From Legionella micdadei (lineage in GTDB: Bacteria > Pseudomonadota > Gammaproteobacteria > Legionellales > Legionellaceae), in the NCBI RefSeq assembly GCF_000953635.1, contig NZ_LN614830.1, positions 62,001 through 126,000 on the forward strand: a stretch of 64,000 nt of DNA, written 5' to 3'. The first letter of the stretch is position 1. The number at the start of each line of letters is the position of its first letter. Shown one piece after another: positions 54,484 to 63,756 of this stretch. The notes below the pieces were generated by a model that saw nothing but the letters and a program-made list of their open reading frames with translations, ran no database searches and was not told the origin of the DNA. A program made the position numbers and the translations under genes.

Positions 54484-54556
54484 GAGTGTTATCGCTTCCT
54501 AAAGTTAGTGCATCTTTTTAATTAATAGACGCTGAAATAAACAAATTGTATGTATG

Positions 54557-54585
54557 TTGCTAATCCATCGATTAATAGATATGAT
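54557..54585 (+). promoter_or_regulatory. promoter of the 54615 orphan gene
   Basis: TTGCTA (54557-54562), a 17-bp spacer, TATGAT (54580-54585), then AAAAGGAG and the ATG at 54615. It lies in the 131-bp gap to divergent glmU. Confidence 0.6.
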
Positions 54586-54614
54586 AAAAAAATTGCGACA
54601 AAAGGAGTAGTGCA

Positions 54615-55868
54615 ATGACCATTTTTCTTGATATAGCAAAATATTTCTTGATTGACCACATTAAGAAGGAAAAGGAGCGTGCTGAGGGCCTGAATAAGAG
54701 TTGGCTTTGGTCAAAAACACGGGATGTACAGCATTCAAAAACTAAAATTAATTATGGTATCGAGCTGTATAAAGCGATCTTTAAGCTTACAGACAAGGCT
54801 AATGATAAAGAAACGTTAGATGCTATTGTTGATCTCATTCGTGAATATCAAGAGTTGGCGAAGAAATTATGTGATCAGACAGGACATAGCTTGGGCGAAT
54901 TTAATGCAGCTATGGAGGGGGCTGTTTCCTTGGTGATGGGTATTCATCATATTTTTAAGACGAATCAATTTGCCTATAATGTGCAACCGCAGCTTGATCC
55001 AAGCGCAGACCCCGTCTTCGATATATTAATTCAAAGTCCAAGTACAAGATACGCCGATCCTCTAGATAAGATCCTTTACTATGCCGTTTTTTATTATGTA
55101 AAAAAATACCAAGAACCGAAAAGTTTAACTTGGTTCGGAGCGACTATGCGGAGTATCTTTTCGACTACACAAGTCAGTAAAGAAAAAGCTGATTTAGTGC
55201 AAAATACTATCGCGGCATTGAAAGTTGCTTTAAAAGGAACGGAAAGAAATAGAGTTCTTCATCGAGAGAGTAGGAAAGAAACCACGTTGATGTGCTTAGG
55301 GGCGATTTTGGGTGAAAACACACGAGTATGTCAAACTCACCCATTTCGTTCGACACTTTCTCCTTTCGGGGCAACGATAGGAGGGTGGCTAGATTTGAAA
55401 CTCCAATGGGAATGTGCTCCTGGCGACCTGAAAGAGATTATGGAGGGTGCCCGAAATGAAATTCTAGCTATGGGCATTCCTGAAGTCATAATTGCCCTCA
55501 GTGAGGAAGAGCCTATAGATGGAAGGAAGGAAACTGAAGAAGATTCGATTGATATGAGTAGTTCTTCTGCCGAAGACCAGCCATCCTCTCCCACAGAGGA
55601 CAAGAAAGGTAAGAAAAGAGTTACGGTGGACAAGGGAGGTCCTTCTGCAAGCAAACAAACGGAAAAAGATGGGCTTTCAGAGGAGCTGGTTCATAGCAAA
55701 AGTAAAAGGCAAAGCAAGACAATTTCCCTGAGTAAGGGATCAGCCATGTTTGCCAGAGAGCAAACTCGAGAGTTGGATGACGGATTTGAAGAAGAGGATG
55801 AGCAACTCGACTCAGAAGATGAGCGGTTACAAAAAGAAAAAGAAGGCAGCTTATCTAAAGTAGTTTAG
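54615..55868 (+). CDS. orphan protein with Glu-rich disordered C-terminus (effector-like)
   Basis: 417 residues, no recognised family. Residues 1-300 are mostly helical (DIAKYFLIDHIKKEKERAEGL; KETLDAIVDLIREYQELAKKL). Residues about 305-417 are disordered and of mixed charge, with acidic clusters (SEEEPIDGRKETEED; DDGFEEEDEQLDSEDERLQKEKEG) and basic stretches (DKKGKKRV). The last 35 residues hold the kind of E-block that improves Dot/Icm translocation. Own promoter and a strong ribosome site; convergent with ansA. Effector status is inferred. Confidence 0.72.
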   Translation: MTIFLDIAKYFLIDHIKKEKERAEGLNKSWLWSKTRDVQHSKTKINYGIELYKAIFKLTDKANDKETLDAIVDLIREYQELAKKLCDQTGHSLGEFNAAMEGAVSLVMGIHHIFKTNQFAYNVQPQLDPSADPVFDILIQSPSTRYADPLDKILYYAVFYYVKKYQEPKSLTWFGATMRSIFSTTQVSKEKADLVQNTIAALKVALKGTERNRVLHRESRKETTLMCLGAILGENTRVCQTHPFRSTLSPFGATIGGWLDLKLQWECAPGDLKEIMEGARNEILAMGIPEVIIALSEEEPIDGRKETEEDSIDMSSSSAEDQPSSPTEDKKGKKRVTVDKGGPSASKQTEKDGLSEELVHSKSKRQSKTISLSKGSAMFAREQTRELDDGFEEEDEQLDSEDERLQKEKEGSLSKVV

Positions 55869-55875
55869 AATCAGT

Positions 55876-56892
55876 TTAGGATGACAAACTTAGCTCGCCG
55901 CATAAGTTTTTTTCCATAAGATCTTTAACGTGCTGATTATCTAAATTTTTACTGAACAAATACAAAAGTTTGCAATGGGCGGCCTCTGGAGTCATATCGT
56001 GGCCGCTGATTAAGCCAGCCTGTTTTAAGGTGTAGCCAGTGGCATATTGACTCATCTCAACCCTTCCTTGTTGGCATTGGCTGCAATTGACGATGACCAC
56101 ACCCCGTTCACACGCTTCTTGCAGAATTTTTAAGAAGTGCGGGTCATTATTTTGGGCATTTCCGCTGCCGTAGGTCTCGAGTATTAATCCGCGAATGGGT
56201 TGTTGCAAAATATAATCTAAAACTTTTGCAGAGAAGCCAGGGAATAAGCGAAAATTAGCAATGAATTGCGGGCTTATGGTTTGTAAGTGAAACCCTTGTT
56301 GCGGAGGGGGGAGCAGAAGCTCTTTATGAAGCTCAATACTAATACCAACGGTTGCTAAATGCGGGAAATTGGGAGAATCAAACGCATTGAAACGTTCGGA
56401 ACTGACTTTTTGCGCTCGATTACCACGCATCAACTGCTGGTTGAAATAGATGCAGACTTCATTAATGGGCTGATGTGCGCAAAGCCATAAGGAAGTAATC
56501 ACATTGTCCATTGCATCATTGCGCACTTCAGATAATGGAATTTGCGATCCTGTGACGATGACAGGTTTAGATAGATGTTCCAGCATGAAAGACAATGCCG
56601 AAGCTGTATAGGCCATAGTGTCAGTGCCGTGAAATATCACGAAGCCATCAAAATTGTTATATTCAGCATCAATGTCACTGGCAATACGGTTCCAATCGCT
56701 AACTGTCATATTCGAAGAATCAAGTAACGGTTGATATTCCTTAATCGTGTAATCGGGCATTTCCGCATGCTTTAACGCGGGAATTTCTGCTAGGGCGGTT
56801 TGTACATAACCTAACGCAGGTTCATAGCCGTGGCTTGCTTTAATGGAACTAATCGTACCGCCGGTATTAAGAATGAGAATACGTTTTTTCAT
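55876..56892 (-). CDS. ansA: type I L-asparaginase
   Basis: 338 residues. The active-site blocks ILNTGGTISS (first Thr) and FVIFHGTDTMAYTASALSFML (second Thr and Asp) are intact, as is VRNDAMDNV. No signal peptide, so it is the cytosolic type I enzyme (as E. coli AnsA), hydrolysing asparagine to aspartate and ammonia. A TATAAT on the minus strand (56918-56923) lies 26 bp before the start. It ends 8 bp from the convergent orphan's stop. Confidence 0.95.
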   Translation of the reverse strand: MKKRILILNTGGTISSIKASHGYEPALGYVQTALAEIPALKHAEMPDYTIKEYQPLLDSSNMTVSDWNRIASDIDAEYNNFDGFVIFHGTDTMAYTASALSFMLEHLSKPVIVTGSQIPLSEVRNDAMDNVITSLWLCAHQPINEVCIYFNQQLMRGNRAQKVSSERFNAFDSPNFPHLATVGISIELHKELLLPPPQQGFHLQTISPQFIANFRLFPGFSAKVLDYILQQPIRGLILETYGSGNAQNNDPHFLKILQEACERGVVIVNCSQCQQGRVEMSQYATGYTLKQAGLISGHDMTPEAAHCKLLYLFSKNLDNQHVKDLMEKNLCGELSLSS

Positions 56893-57213
56893 AAAAAAAT
56901 TTCAAATTTTTGCGGCGATTATACGCTTTGGGAAGAATCTTTGCAGCCCCCTGATGGGTTAAGAGGAATGTTTATTAGGAATTTAGATTATAATTATTTA
57001 AGGTAATGATTTTTCGCAGGAATGATAATTTTTTTTGCAAATAGCAAGGGTCATAACCCTGACTTAATTTTGCAGTACTCGAAGAAAGCAAGGTCAAACA
57101 GGTTTACGCAAATTTTTCAAGATAAATCGGCTAAAAAACGCAGATTTATTTGCCAACCTCTTGTACTTTGTGGAAAAATCAAGGTATTAACGGTTTAGTG
57201 TAAGCAGTGAAAA
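56893..57213. other. divergent promoter region between ansA and rppH
   Basis: About 320 bp, AT-rich. It holds the ansA -10 (56918-56923) and a small palindrome AGGGTCATAACCCT near 57048. No repeat, RNA gene or ORF supported. The rppH ATG at 57214 has only a weak ribosome site (AAGCAGTG). Confidence 0.45.
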
Positions 57214-57738
57214 ATGGTTATTGATCGTGCCGGATACCGGTTGAATGTTGGTATTATTCTTACCAACTCATCCGGTCGTGTTTTTTGGGGTAGACGTAAC
57301 GGCCATGATGCTTGGCAATTCCCGCAAGGCGGATTAGCCACTGGGGAAACAGCGCTTGAAGCAATGTATCGAGAGTTACGCGAAGAAGTCGGTTTAGATA
57401 GAGAAGATGTAGAGGTGTTAGGCGTTACAAAACGATGGTTAAAATATCGTTTGCCAAAGCAGTATCTTCGTCATGGCAGTGAGCCTTTAGTGATCGGCCA
57501 GAAACAGAAATGGTATTTACTAAAACTAGTCACTTGTGAGCAAAAAGTTCGTTTGGATTTAAGCGATTCACCAGAATTCGACAGTTGGCGCTGGATTGAT
57601 TATCACGAGCCTCCCGAGCAGGTTATTTTTTTCAAACGGCAAGTTTATGCTCAAGCTATGAAAGAATTAGAGTATCTGTTAAAGAAACGCCGCACTCCTT
57701 TTGGTGCACGACGTAGGCGAGGTAATCATAGTCGATAA
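57214..57738 (+). CDS. rppH: RNA pyrophosphohydrolase RppH
   Basis: 174 residues. NUDIX box [23 protein letters not shown], start [17 protein letters not shown] and the family [21 protein letters not shown]. RppH removes pyrophosphate from mRNA 5' ends to start decay. The stop overlaps the ptsP start (TAATG), the usual rppH-ptsP pairing. The basic tail [16 protein letters not shown] is slightly extended. Confidence 0.97.
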   Translation: MVIDRAGYRLNVGIILTNSSGRVFWGRRNGHDAWQFPQGGLATGETALEAMYRELREEVGLDREDVEVLGVTKRWLKYRLPKQYLRHGSEPLVIGQKQKWYLLKLVTCEQKVRLDLSDSPEFDSWRWIDYHEPPEQVIFFKRQVYAQAMKELEYLLKKRRTPFGARRRRGNHSR

Positions 57739-60029
57739 TGTTAAAAATACTGAAACGAATCGTCCAGGATGTAACTACAGCAAGCCATTTAACTGAAGCA
57801 CTATCTATTCTTGTGCAGCGGGTACGCAAAGCAGTTGATGCTGACGCCGTTTCTGTATTTCTGATAGACAATAAACACGCCGAATACGTACTGATTGCCA
57901 CCGATGGCTTGAATAAACAAGCTGAATCCAGAGTGCGTGTAGGCTTAGAGAGCGGTCTTATTGGTCTGGTTGGCAGGCGTGAAGAACCCATTAATATCGA
58001 AGATGCGCCTTCTCACCCCGATTTTCATCATAATCCCTTGCTTGGTGAAGAGCATCTGCTCTCCTTCTTAGGCGTCCCTATTATCCAACACAGGAAGCTC
58101 TACGGTGTATTGTCCGTTCAACGTGCGGAAAACCGCTGCTTTGATGATGCTGAAGAGGCTTTCCTAATTACCTTGGCTGCCCAACTTGGCGGCGTGATTG
58201 CCCATGCTGAGGCAACAGGGGAATTAGCCCAGCTCACACAGCCTAAACCGGCCGGGACAACTAAAGGGGAAGCAGTTTCTGTTGCCCTGACTGGGGTTGG
58301 TTCAGTACCTGGGATCGGGATTGGAACTGCGGTAGTGGTCTATCCTGCAGCGGATATTGATTCTGTCCCGCGCCATACTGTCGATGGGGTTGATGAAGAA
58401 GTTGAAGCCTTTTTTGAAGCGCTACAAGCTGCGCGTGAAGACATGCAACGCCTAAGCCGGCGCATGAAAGCCACCGTTGCTGAAGACGAGCATGCCTTAT
58501 TTGATGTTTATTTACGTATCCTTGATAAGGATAGTCTAGGCGCAGAAGTTGAACAGGTTATCCGTGAAGAGAGAATCAGTGCACAAGCCGCTTTGTCCGT
58601 CGTTATCAAAAAACACGTGCAGCAATTTGAAAGTATGGAAGATGATTATCTTCGGGAGCGAGCCAGCGATTTTCGTGATTTAGGCCGCCGGGTACTTGCT
58701 GAGTTACAGCGTGCTCAGCGTGAAGAAATTGCCTACCCCCGCCGTACAATCTTAATTGGTGAGGAAATTACCGCTTCCGCCCTAGCGGAGGTGCCTGAGG
58801 GGCAATTAGTTGGCGTCGTGTCAGCGAAGGGAGCGAATAATTCCCATGTGGCAATTTTGGCCCGTGCTCTGGGAGTTCCCACTGTAATGGGGGTTCGCGG
58901 GCTTAAGGTTGAACATCTGTCGCGGAGGGCTGTTGTAGTCGATGGTTATTTTGGCCACGTTTATGTTTCTCCATCCAGAGCTATCTTTTCTGAGTTTAAA
59001 AAATTAGCGCGGGAAGAGCAGGAACTGAACCAAAGTTTAGTGAGTTTGCGTGACAAGCCCGCTGAAACGTTGGATAACTACCGTGTTTCTTTGCAGGTTA
59101 ATACCGGTCTTGCGATGGATGCGGGATTGTCAATGAGCGTGGGTGCTGAGGGCGTAGGTCTATACCGTTCGGAAGTCCCTTTCATGAGTCGGGATCGCTT
59201 CCCCTCAGAAGATGAGCAATACATTATTTATCGTCAAATTCTCAAGGCTTTCGCGCCGCGGTACGTCACGATGCGTACGTTGGATATCGGTGGTGACAAA
59301 ATCCTTCCCTATTTTCCTGTTACAGAAGATAACCCTTATTTAGGTTGGCGTGGTATCCGGGTGACTCTCGATCACCCCGATGTTTTCTTAATGCAGGTTC
59401 GCGCGATGATGCGTGCAAGTGAAGAGCTAAATAATTTGCGCATTATGTTGCCAATGGTCACTAACCTGAGCGAAGTGGAAGAGGCTGTATTTCTTGTGGA
59501 ACAAGCTTTTGAAGAATTATTAGAAGAAGGTTGCCTTATTGAAAAACCCAAACTTGGAGTCATGGTTGAAGTGCCCGCTGCTGTGTACCTCGCGAAAGAA
59601 TTGGCAAAACGAGTCGATTTTCTTTCCGTGGGCAGCAACGATCTAACCCAATATCTCCTTGCTGTCGATCGAAACAATGCCCGCGTTGCTGGCATTTATG
59701 ATTCCTTCCATCCTGCCATGTTACGTACGCTTATGAAGGTAGTCGAGGGTGGCCATGCTGCGGGTGTGGAGGTCAGTATTTGTGGTGAGATGGCTTCTGA
59801 TCCATTAGCAGTAATGTTATTGCTCGCTATGGGGTTTGATACTTTAAGCATGAACTCAACCAGCTTGCCGCGTGTCAAATGGGTTATTCGCAATATCACC
59901 TTAGCGCATGCGCGCAAAGTGCTCGCAGATGTACTTGAGTTGGAGCACCCTGCTGAAATCAGGTTGCATTTGCAACGAGCTTTGGAGGAAGAGGGATTAG
60001 GCACCTTGGTTCGGGCAGGCCGAGCGTGA
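57738..60029 (+). CDS. ptsP: phosphoenolpyruvate-protein phosphotransferase PtsP (EI-Ntr)
   Basis: 763 residues. An N-terminal GAF domain (about 1-165) is followed by PTS enzyme I: the phosphohistidine in GANNSHVAILARALGVPTVMG and the PEP-binding GVGLYRSEVPFM. MRTLDIGGDKILPYFP and ISICGEMASDP-type SICGEMASDPLAVMLLLAMGF follow. It starts the nitrogen phosphotransfer chain (PtsP to NPr to EIIA-Ntr). The GAF domain senses metabolites such as glutamine in other species. Translationally coupled to rppH. Confidence 0.97.
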   Translation: MLKILKRIVQDVTTASHLTEALSILVQRVRKAVDADAVSVFLIDNKHAEYVLIATDGLNKQAESRVRVGLESGLIGLVGRREEPINIEDAPSHPDFHHNPLLGEEHLLSFLGVPIIQHRKLYGVLSVQRAENRCFDDAEEAFLITLAAQLGGVIAHAEATGELAQLTQPKPAGTTKGEAVSVALTGVGSVPGIGIGTAVVVYPAADIDSVPRHTVDGVDEEVEAFFEALQAAREDMQRLSRRMKATVAEDEHALFDVYLRILDKDSLGAEVEQVIREERISAQAALSVVIKKHVQQFESMEDDYLRERASDFRDLGRRVLAELQRAQREEIAYPRRTILIGEEITASALAEVPEGQLVGVVSAKGANNSHVAILARALGVPTVMGVRGLKVEHLSRRAVVVDGYFGHVYVSPSRAIFSEFKKLAREEQELNQSLVSLRDKPAETLDNYRVSLQVNTGLAMDAGLSMSVGAEGVGLYRSEVPFMSRDRFPSEDEQYIIYRQILKAFAPRYVTMRTLDIGGDKILPYFPVTEDNPYLGWRGIRVTLDHPDVFLMQVRAMMRASEELNNLRIMLPMVTNLSEVEEAVFLVEQAFEELLEEGCLIEKPKLGVMVEVPAAVYLAKELAKRVDFLSVGSNDLTQYLLAVDRNNARVAGIYDSFHPAMLRTLMKVVEGGHAAGVEVSICGEMASDPLAVMLLLAMGFDTLSMNSTSLPRVKWVIRNITLAHARKVLADVLELEHPAEIRLHLQRALEEEGLGTLVRAGRA

Positions 60030-60084
60030 GCTAAGTAATCCCGCCTTGTGCCATTAAGTTAAGGAGATCCGAGCTATTACGAGC

Positions 60085-60912
60085 ATGAGTCTAATTGAAA
60101 TTCTTTCTCATGGCAGCCTCTATATTTTAGCAGGCATAGCGGCAGGGTTGGTGTCCGGCATTATGGGAATAGGCGGCGGTATCGTAGTTGTACCTGCTTT
60201 GGCTTTTATTTTTAATCATAAGGCGAATTTCCCCCAAGAATTAGTGATGCAAATGGCTGCAGCTACCTCTTTAGCTGTGATGCTTTTTACTTCTCAATCA
60301 TCCATACGCACGCATTATAAACAAGGTGGTATTTTGTGGAGCGTGTATCAACGCTTATGGCCAGGGATCGTGGTCGGTGCTATCAGTGGTGCTTTACTTT
60401 CCCATCAATTATCGACTTTTTGGCTGAGAATGCTATTTGGCTTTTTCTTGCTGTTTGTATCCATTAAAATGCTTGCTGATATGAGTAAAAAGGAAATTAA
60501 ACCCTACCATTTCCCTCCCACTTGGGTTAATTGGCTAATTAATTTTTTCATAGGCTGTATAGCGGGTTTACTGGGAGTAGGTGGGGGTGCTTTGACAGTT
60601 CCGTATCTTAGTTATTGTAATTTAGAAATAATAAAAATTGCGCCGATTTCTGCTTTATCGACATTAACTGTGGCAGCAGTGGGTACGGTTGTTTTTATCA
60701 TTACGGGGGCAAACGAACCCGGATTACCAGCCTATAGTACCGGTTTTGTTTATTGGCCAGCTGTTTTGTGCATTGCAATTCCTAGTAGTTTTTTTGCGCC
60801 TCTCGGTGCAAAATTAACTTATGTTGTACCGGTCAAGCAATTGAAGTATGGTTTTATTGCGTTACTGATCGTAACTGCTATTGATTTACTTGTTATACGA
60901 ACACTTTTTTAA
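60085..60912 (+). CDS. TSUP (TauE/SafE) family permease
   Basis: 275 residues, eight membrane helices in two inverted units. Each unit carries the TSUP signature: GLVSGIMGIGGGIVVVPAL near 18-37 and GCIAGLLGVGGGALTVPYL near 157-176. The family exports sulfite, sulfoacetate or other organosulfur anions; the substrate is unknown here. It lies 55 bp after ptsP and 9 bp before lgt, probably in one transcript. Confidence 0.92.
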   Translation: MSLIEILSHGSLYILAGIAAGLVSGIMGIGGGIVVVPALAFIFNHKANFPQELVMQMAAATSLAVMLFTSQSSIRTHYKQGGILWSVYQRLWPGIVVGAISGALLSHQLSTFWLRMLFGFFLLFVSIKMLADMSKKEIKPYHFPPTWVNWLINFFIGCIAGLLGVGGGALTVPYLSYCNLEIIKIAPISALSTLTVAAVGTVVFIITGANEPGLPAYSTGFVYWPAVLCIAIPSSFFAPLGAKLTYVVPVKQLKYGFIALLIVTAIDLLVIRTLF

Positions 60913-60921
60913 GGTATATCC

Positions 60922-61698
60922 ATGTTAGCATTTCCGCAAATTGACCCGGTTGCTTTTTCGTTAGGCCCTATCAAAGTCCATTGGTATGGCCTGATGTACT
61001 TGCTTGGTTTTATTGGTGGTTGGGGTTTGGCGCAATGGCGGGCTCGACACTATAAGTTGGATTGGACTTCTGAACAAATTAGCGATTTAATTTTTTATGG
61101 GGCTTTAGGTGTCATTATCGGCGGGCGATTGGGCTACATGCTGTTTTACAATACCTATCAATTTTTCACTCAACCCTGGACTCTCTTTAAATTATGGGAA
61201 GGTGGGATGTCTTTTCATGGGGGATTGCTTGGGGTGGCCATTGCGATGTGGTTATTCTCGCGCAAATTTAAAAAACCGTTTTTACAAGTTACTGACTTCC
61301 TAGCACCACTTGTTCCTTTAGGATTGGGCGCGGGAAGATTGGGTAATTTTATTAATGGCGAATTGTGGGGTCGGGTAACAGATGTGCCTTGGGCAATGAT
61401 TTTTCCTCATTCCGATGGCCAACCACGTCATCCCTCGCAACTGTATGAGTTAGGTTTGGAAGGCGTTGTTTTATTTGTTTTCCTGTGGTGGTATGCGGCA
61501 AAGCCACGACCCGTGGGCCGGGTATCTGCCATGTTTTTAGTCGGTTATGCGATTTGCCGTTTACTTGCTGAATGTTTTCGTGAGCCCGATGTGCAGTTAG
61601 GTTATATCGCATTTAATTGGCTGACTATGGGGCAATTATTATCCATCCCGATGCTATTGATCGGGTTGTATTGTTTAAACCGGGGAAACAAACAATGA
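60922..61698 (+). CDS. lgt: prolipoprotein diacylglyceryl transferase Lgt
   Basis: 258 residues, seven membrane helices. Signature [14 protein letters not shown], with [22 protein letters not shown] and [12 protein letters not shown]. It transfers diacylglycerol to the lipobox cysteine of lipoproteins, such as the coiled-coil lipoprotein at 2685. Overlaps thyA by 4 bp (ATGA), the usual lgt-thyA pair. Confidence 0.97.
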   Translation: MLAFPQIDPVAFSLGPIKVHWYGLMYLLGFIGGWGLAQWRARHYKLDWTSEQISDLIFYGALGVIIGGRLGYMLFYNTYQFFTQPWTLFKLWEGGMSFHGGLLGVAIAMWLFSRKFKKPFLQVTDFLAPLVPLGLGAGRLGNFINGELWGRVTDVPWAMIFPHSDGQPRHPSQLYELGLEGVVLFVFLWWYAAKPRPVGRVSAMFLVGYAICRLLAECFREPDVQLGYIAFNWLTMGQLLSIPMLLIGLYCLNRGNKQ

Positions 61699-62489
61699 GA
61701 ACGTATTTACAGCTTCTAGAGCACATTCTAGAACAAGGTGTGGAAAAGACGGATCGGACTGGAACAGGCACCCTTTCTGTTTTCGGCTATCAAATGCGTT
61801 TTGACCTCTCCCAGGGTTTTCCTTTAGTCACTACAAAAAAGCTGCATACCCGCAGCATTATCCATGAGTTGTTATGGTTTTTAAAAGGCGATACAAACAT
61901 TGCGTACCTAAACGAGAATGGGGTGACAATTTGGGATGAATGGGCAGACAGTAAAGGTGATTTAGGCCCCATCTATGGGCAACAATGGCGGGCTTGGCCT
62001 GCTGCAGATGGACGAATAATTGATCAATTATCAGAAGTATTGCAACAAATTAAGAACAATCCTGATTCAAGGCGGTTAATTGTTAGTGCTTGGAATGTGG
62101 GGGAACTAGACAAGATGGCATTGATGCCGTGCCATGCTTTATTTCAATTTTATGTCGCCGAAAATCGTCTCTCCTGTCAGCTTTATCAGCGCTCAGCGGA
62201 TGTTTTTTTAGGGGTACCGTTTAATATTGCTTCTTATGCTTTACTCACCCACATGGTGGCGCAACAATGTGATCTTGAGGTTGGGGATTTCATTTGGACG
62301 GGTGGGGATTGCCATCTGTATCTAAACCACTTGGAGCAAGCCCGTACTCAATTACAGCGCACTCCTTTCCCCCCGCCGCAGTTGATTATAAAACGCAAGC
62401 CTGTGTCGTTATTCGAATATCGATATGAGGATTTTGAATTCATTAATTATCAATCCCACCCCGCGATTAAAGCGCCGATTGCAGTTTAG
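61695..62489 (+). CDS. thyA: thymidylate synthase
   Basis: 264 residues from the ATG at 61695, the E. coli length; a longer frame runs back inside lgt. Catalytic Cys in [14 protein letters not shown], the Arg loop [26 protein letters not shown] and the [17 protein letters not shown] block. It makes dTMP from dUMP with methylenetetrahydrofolate. Confidence 0.98.
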   Translation: MRTYLQLLEHILEQGVEKTDRTGTGTLSVFGYQMRFDLSQGFPLVTTKKLHTRSIIHELLWFLKGDTNIAYLNENGVTIWDEWADSKGDLGPIYGQQWRAWPAADGRIIDQLSEVLQQIKNNPDSRRLIVSAWNVGELDKMALMPCHALFQFYVAENRLSCQLYQRSADVFLGVPFNIASYALLTHMVAQQCDLEVGDFIWTGGDCHLYLNHLEQARTQLQRTPFPPPQLIIKRKPVSLFEYRYEDFEFINYQSHPAIKAPIAV

Positions 62490-62514
62490 GCGTTATTGCA
62501 TCAATACTACACCT

Positions 62515-62550
62515 TCCCCTCTTCCCTGCACGAAGTTTGGGGGAGGGGGA
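62515..62550. repeat. C-rich/G-rich imperfect palindrome after thyA
   Basis: CCCCTCTTCCC and GGGGGAGGGGGA face each other across a loop of about 14 bases, 25 bp after thyA. It resembles the hairpin at 1063-1089 and half of it recurs near 45421, so it is probably a short dispersed palindrome that may also end transcription. Confidence 0.45.
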
Positions 62551-62584
62551 TTTAATCAAAATCAATTCAACTTCTGGAACGTAC

Positions 62585-63265
62585 TCAGCCTGGTGATCGA
62601 TTAAGTTCAAGATTGGCTATGGTTATGTTTTTGATCACTGATGTACCTAGAACTAATAAAAATTGGGCGGAATAATAAAGGTACATCACTAAAATGGAGA
62701 TCAATCGATCATTTGCAAAAATAAATTGGTTCACTGCAAAAGCTAGATCGGAAAAGAGGAATAAAAAGGCTCCGAGACTGACTATCGAGGTGTGTTGCTT
62801 TACATGCAAAGCACAAAATATCATAGGGATTAGCCAGCACGTATAGACAATGACCGGTACTTTCATTTCTCCCAAATAGGGATAAATGGTGTAAAAACCG
62901 ATGGTTAGAAAGATTAGGATGGCAAGGAAGGTGGGTAAACGTTTATGTTGAAAATCGGCAATTCTTAAAAACAGCAAAATGTAAGCATATTGGGCCAAAA
63001 TAAATGACAAAATGGCCAGTTGCAAGGCTAGATCGAGAGGCAAAGTGAGGGCGATATCGCCAAGTAAGGAGAAGCTGAGTGCCGCAAGCAGTAAACTTTT
63101 TACCTCTGGATTATGATTTTTTAAGCTAAATAGGATGAGAAAGACAATTGGCAGTGGTTTTAAGATGGTTGTTGCTGGATAGTCGATATAGGATAAAGAC
63201 AGAAGGTAGATGAGCATACTCAATACGGCAAGCGCCAGATTTATTTTTGAATATTGGCTTGACAT
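62585..63265 (-). CDS. YhhN/TMEM86-family lysoplasmalogenase-like protein
   Basis: 226 residues, seven to eight membrane helices. Family blocks: TILKPLPIVFLILFSL, ALSFSLLGDIALTLP, LSFILAQYAYILLFLRI and GAFLFLFSDLAFAVNQF. Relatives (human TMEM86B, Legionella YhhN) hydrolyse the vinyl-ether bond of lysoplasmalogens; Legionella YhhN activity has been reported, from memory. Convergent with thyA. Confidence 0.88.
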   Translation of the reverse strand: MSSQYSKINLALAVLSMLIYLLSLSYIDYPATTILKPLPIVFLILFSLKNHNPEVKSLLLAALSFSLLGDIALTLPLDLALQLAILSFILAQYAYILLFLRIADFQHKRLPTFLAILIFLTIGFYTIYPYLGEMKVPVIVYTCWLIPMIFCALHVKQHTSIVSLGAFLFLFSDLAFAVNQFIFANDRLISILVMYLYYSAQFLLVLGTSVIKNITIANLELNRSPG

Positions 63266-63439
63266 TATGTTCCTGCTTCTAACCTAAATTACCGTTCAGG
63301 TTCCTCATTGTTTCGATGTCGTCGGGAGTTATTACCGCATAAGCCATTGAGTATACACTGCTTGTGCTTTACTTAGTATTTGTTTTTCAGAGGAAATATG
63401 TTTTAATATTGCACGCTGTGATTTCTTTGGTGTCTAATT

Positions 63440-63709
63440 ATGAAAAAATTAATCTTTCTTGTTTTTATTTCCCTGCTCATGACAACCGGGCATGCGAGTA
63501 AGTTAAGCAAATTTCTCCATAAAATGGACGAAGAAAATAGAGCCCGCGAACAACGTGAATGGCAACAAGACATGAATTTTGGCGACTTTTCATTTCGCTT
63601 GGAAAAACGTTACGTGGATGATCGGGGTCAAGAATGCCGTGACTATATTTTTAGAGCCCGAAGCAACCCTTATCGTCATGGCTTTTATACTGTATGTGAG
63701 GAGAGATAA
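63440..63709 (+). CDS. small exported protein of unknown function
   Basis: 89 residues. Signal peptide KKLIFLVFISLLMTTGHAS, then a short charged helix (KLSKFLHKMDEENRAREQREWQQ) and a beta-like end with two cysteines (GQECRDY and YTVCEER) that could form a disulfide. No family recognised. ATG preceded only weakly by a ribosome site. Confidence 0.6.
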   Translation: MKKLIFLVFISLLMTTGHASKLSKFLHKMDEENRAREQREWQQDMNFGDFSFRLEKRYVDDRGQECRDYIFRARSNPYRHGFYTVCEER

Positions 63710-63756
63710 AGCCTCCTCAGCCAAGACTAAGTTTCTTAAAAAGGCCAATTGGTTGA

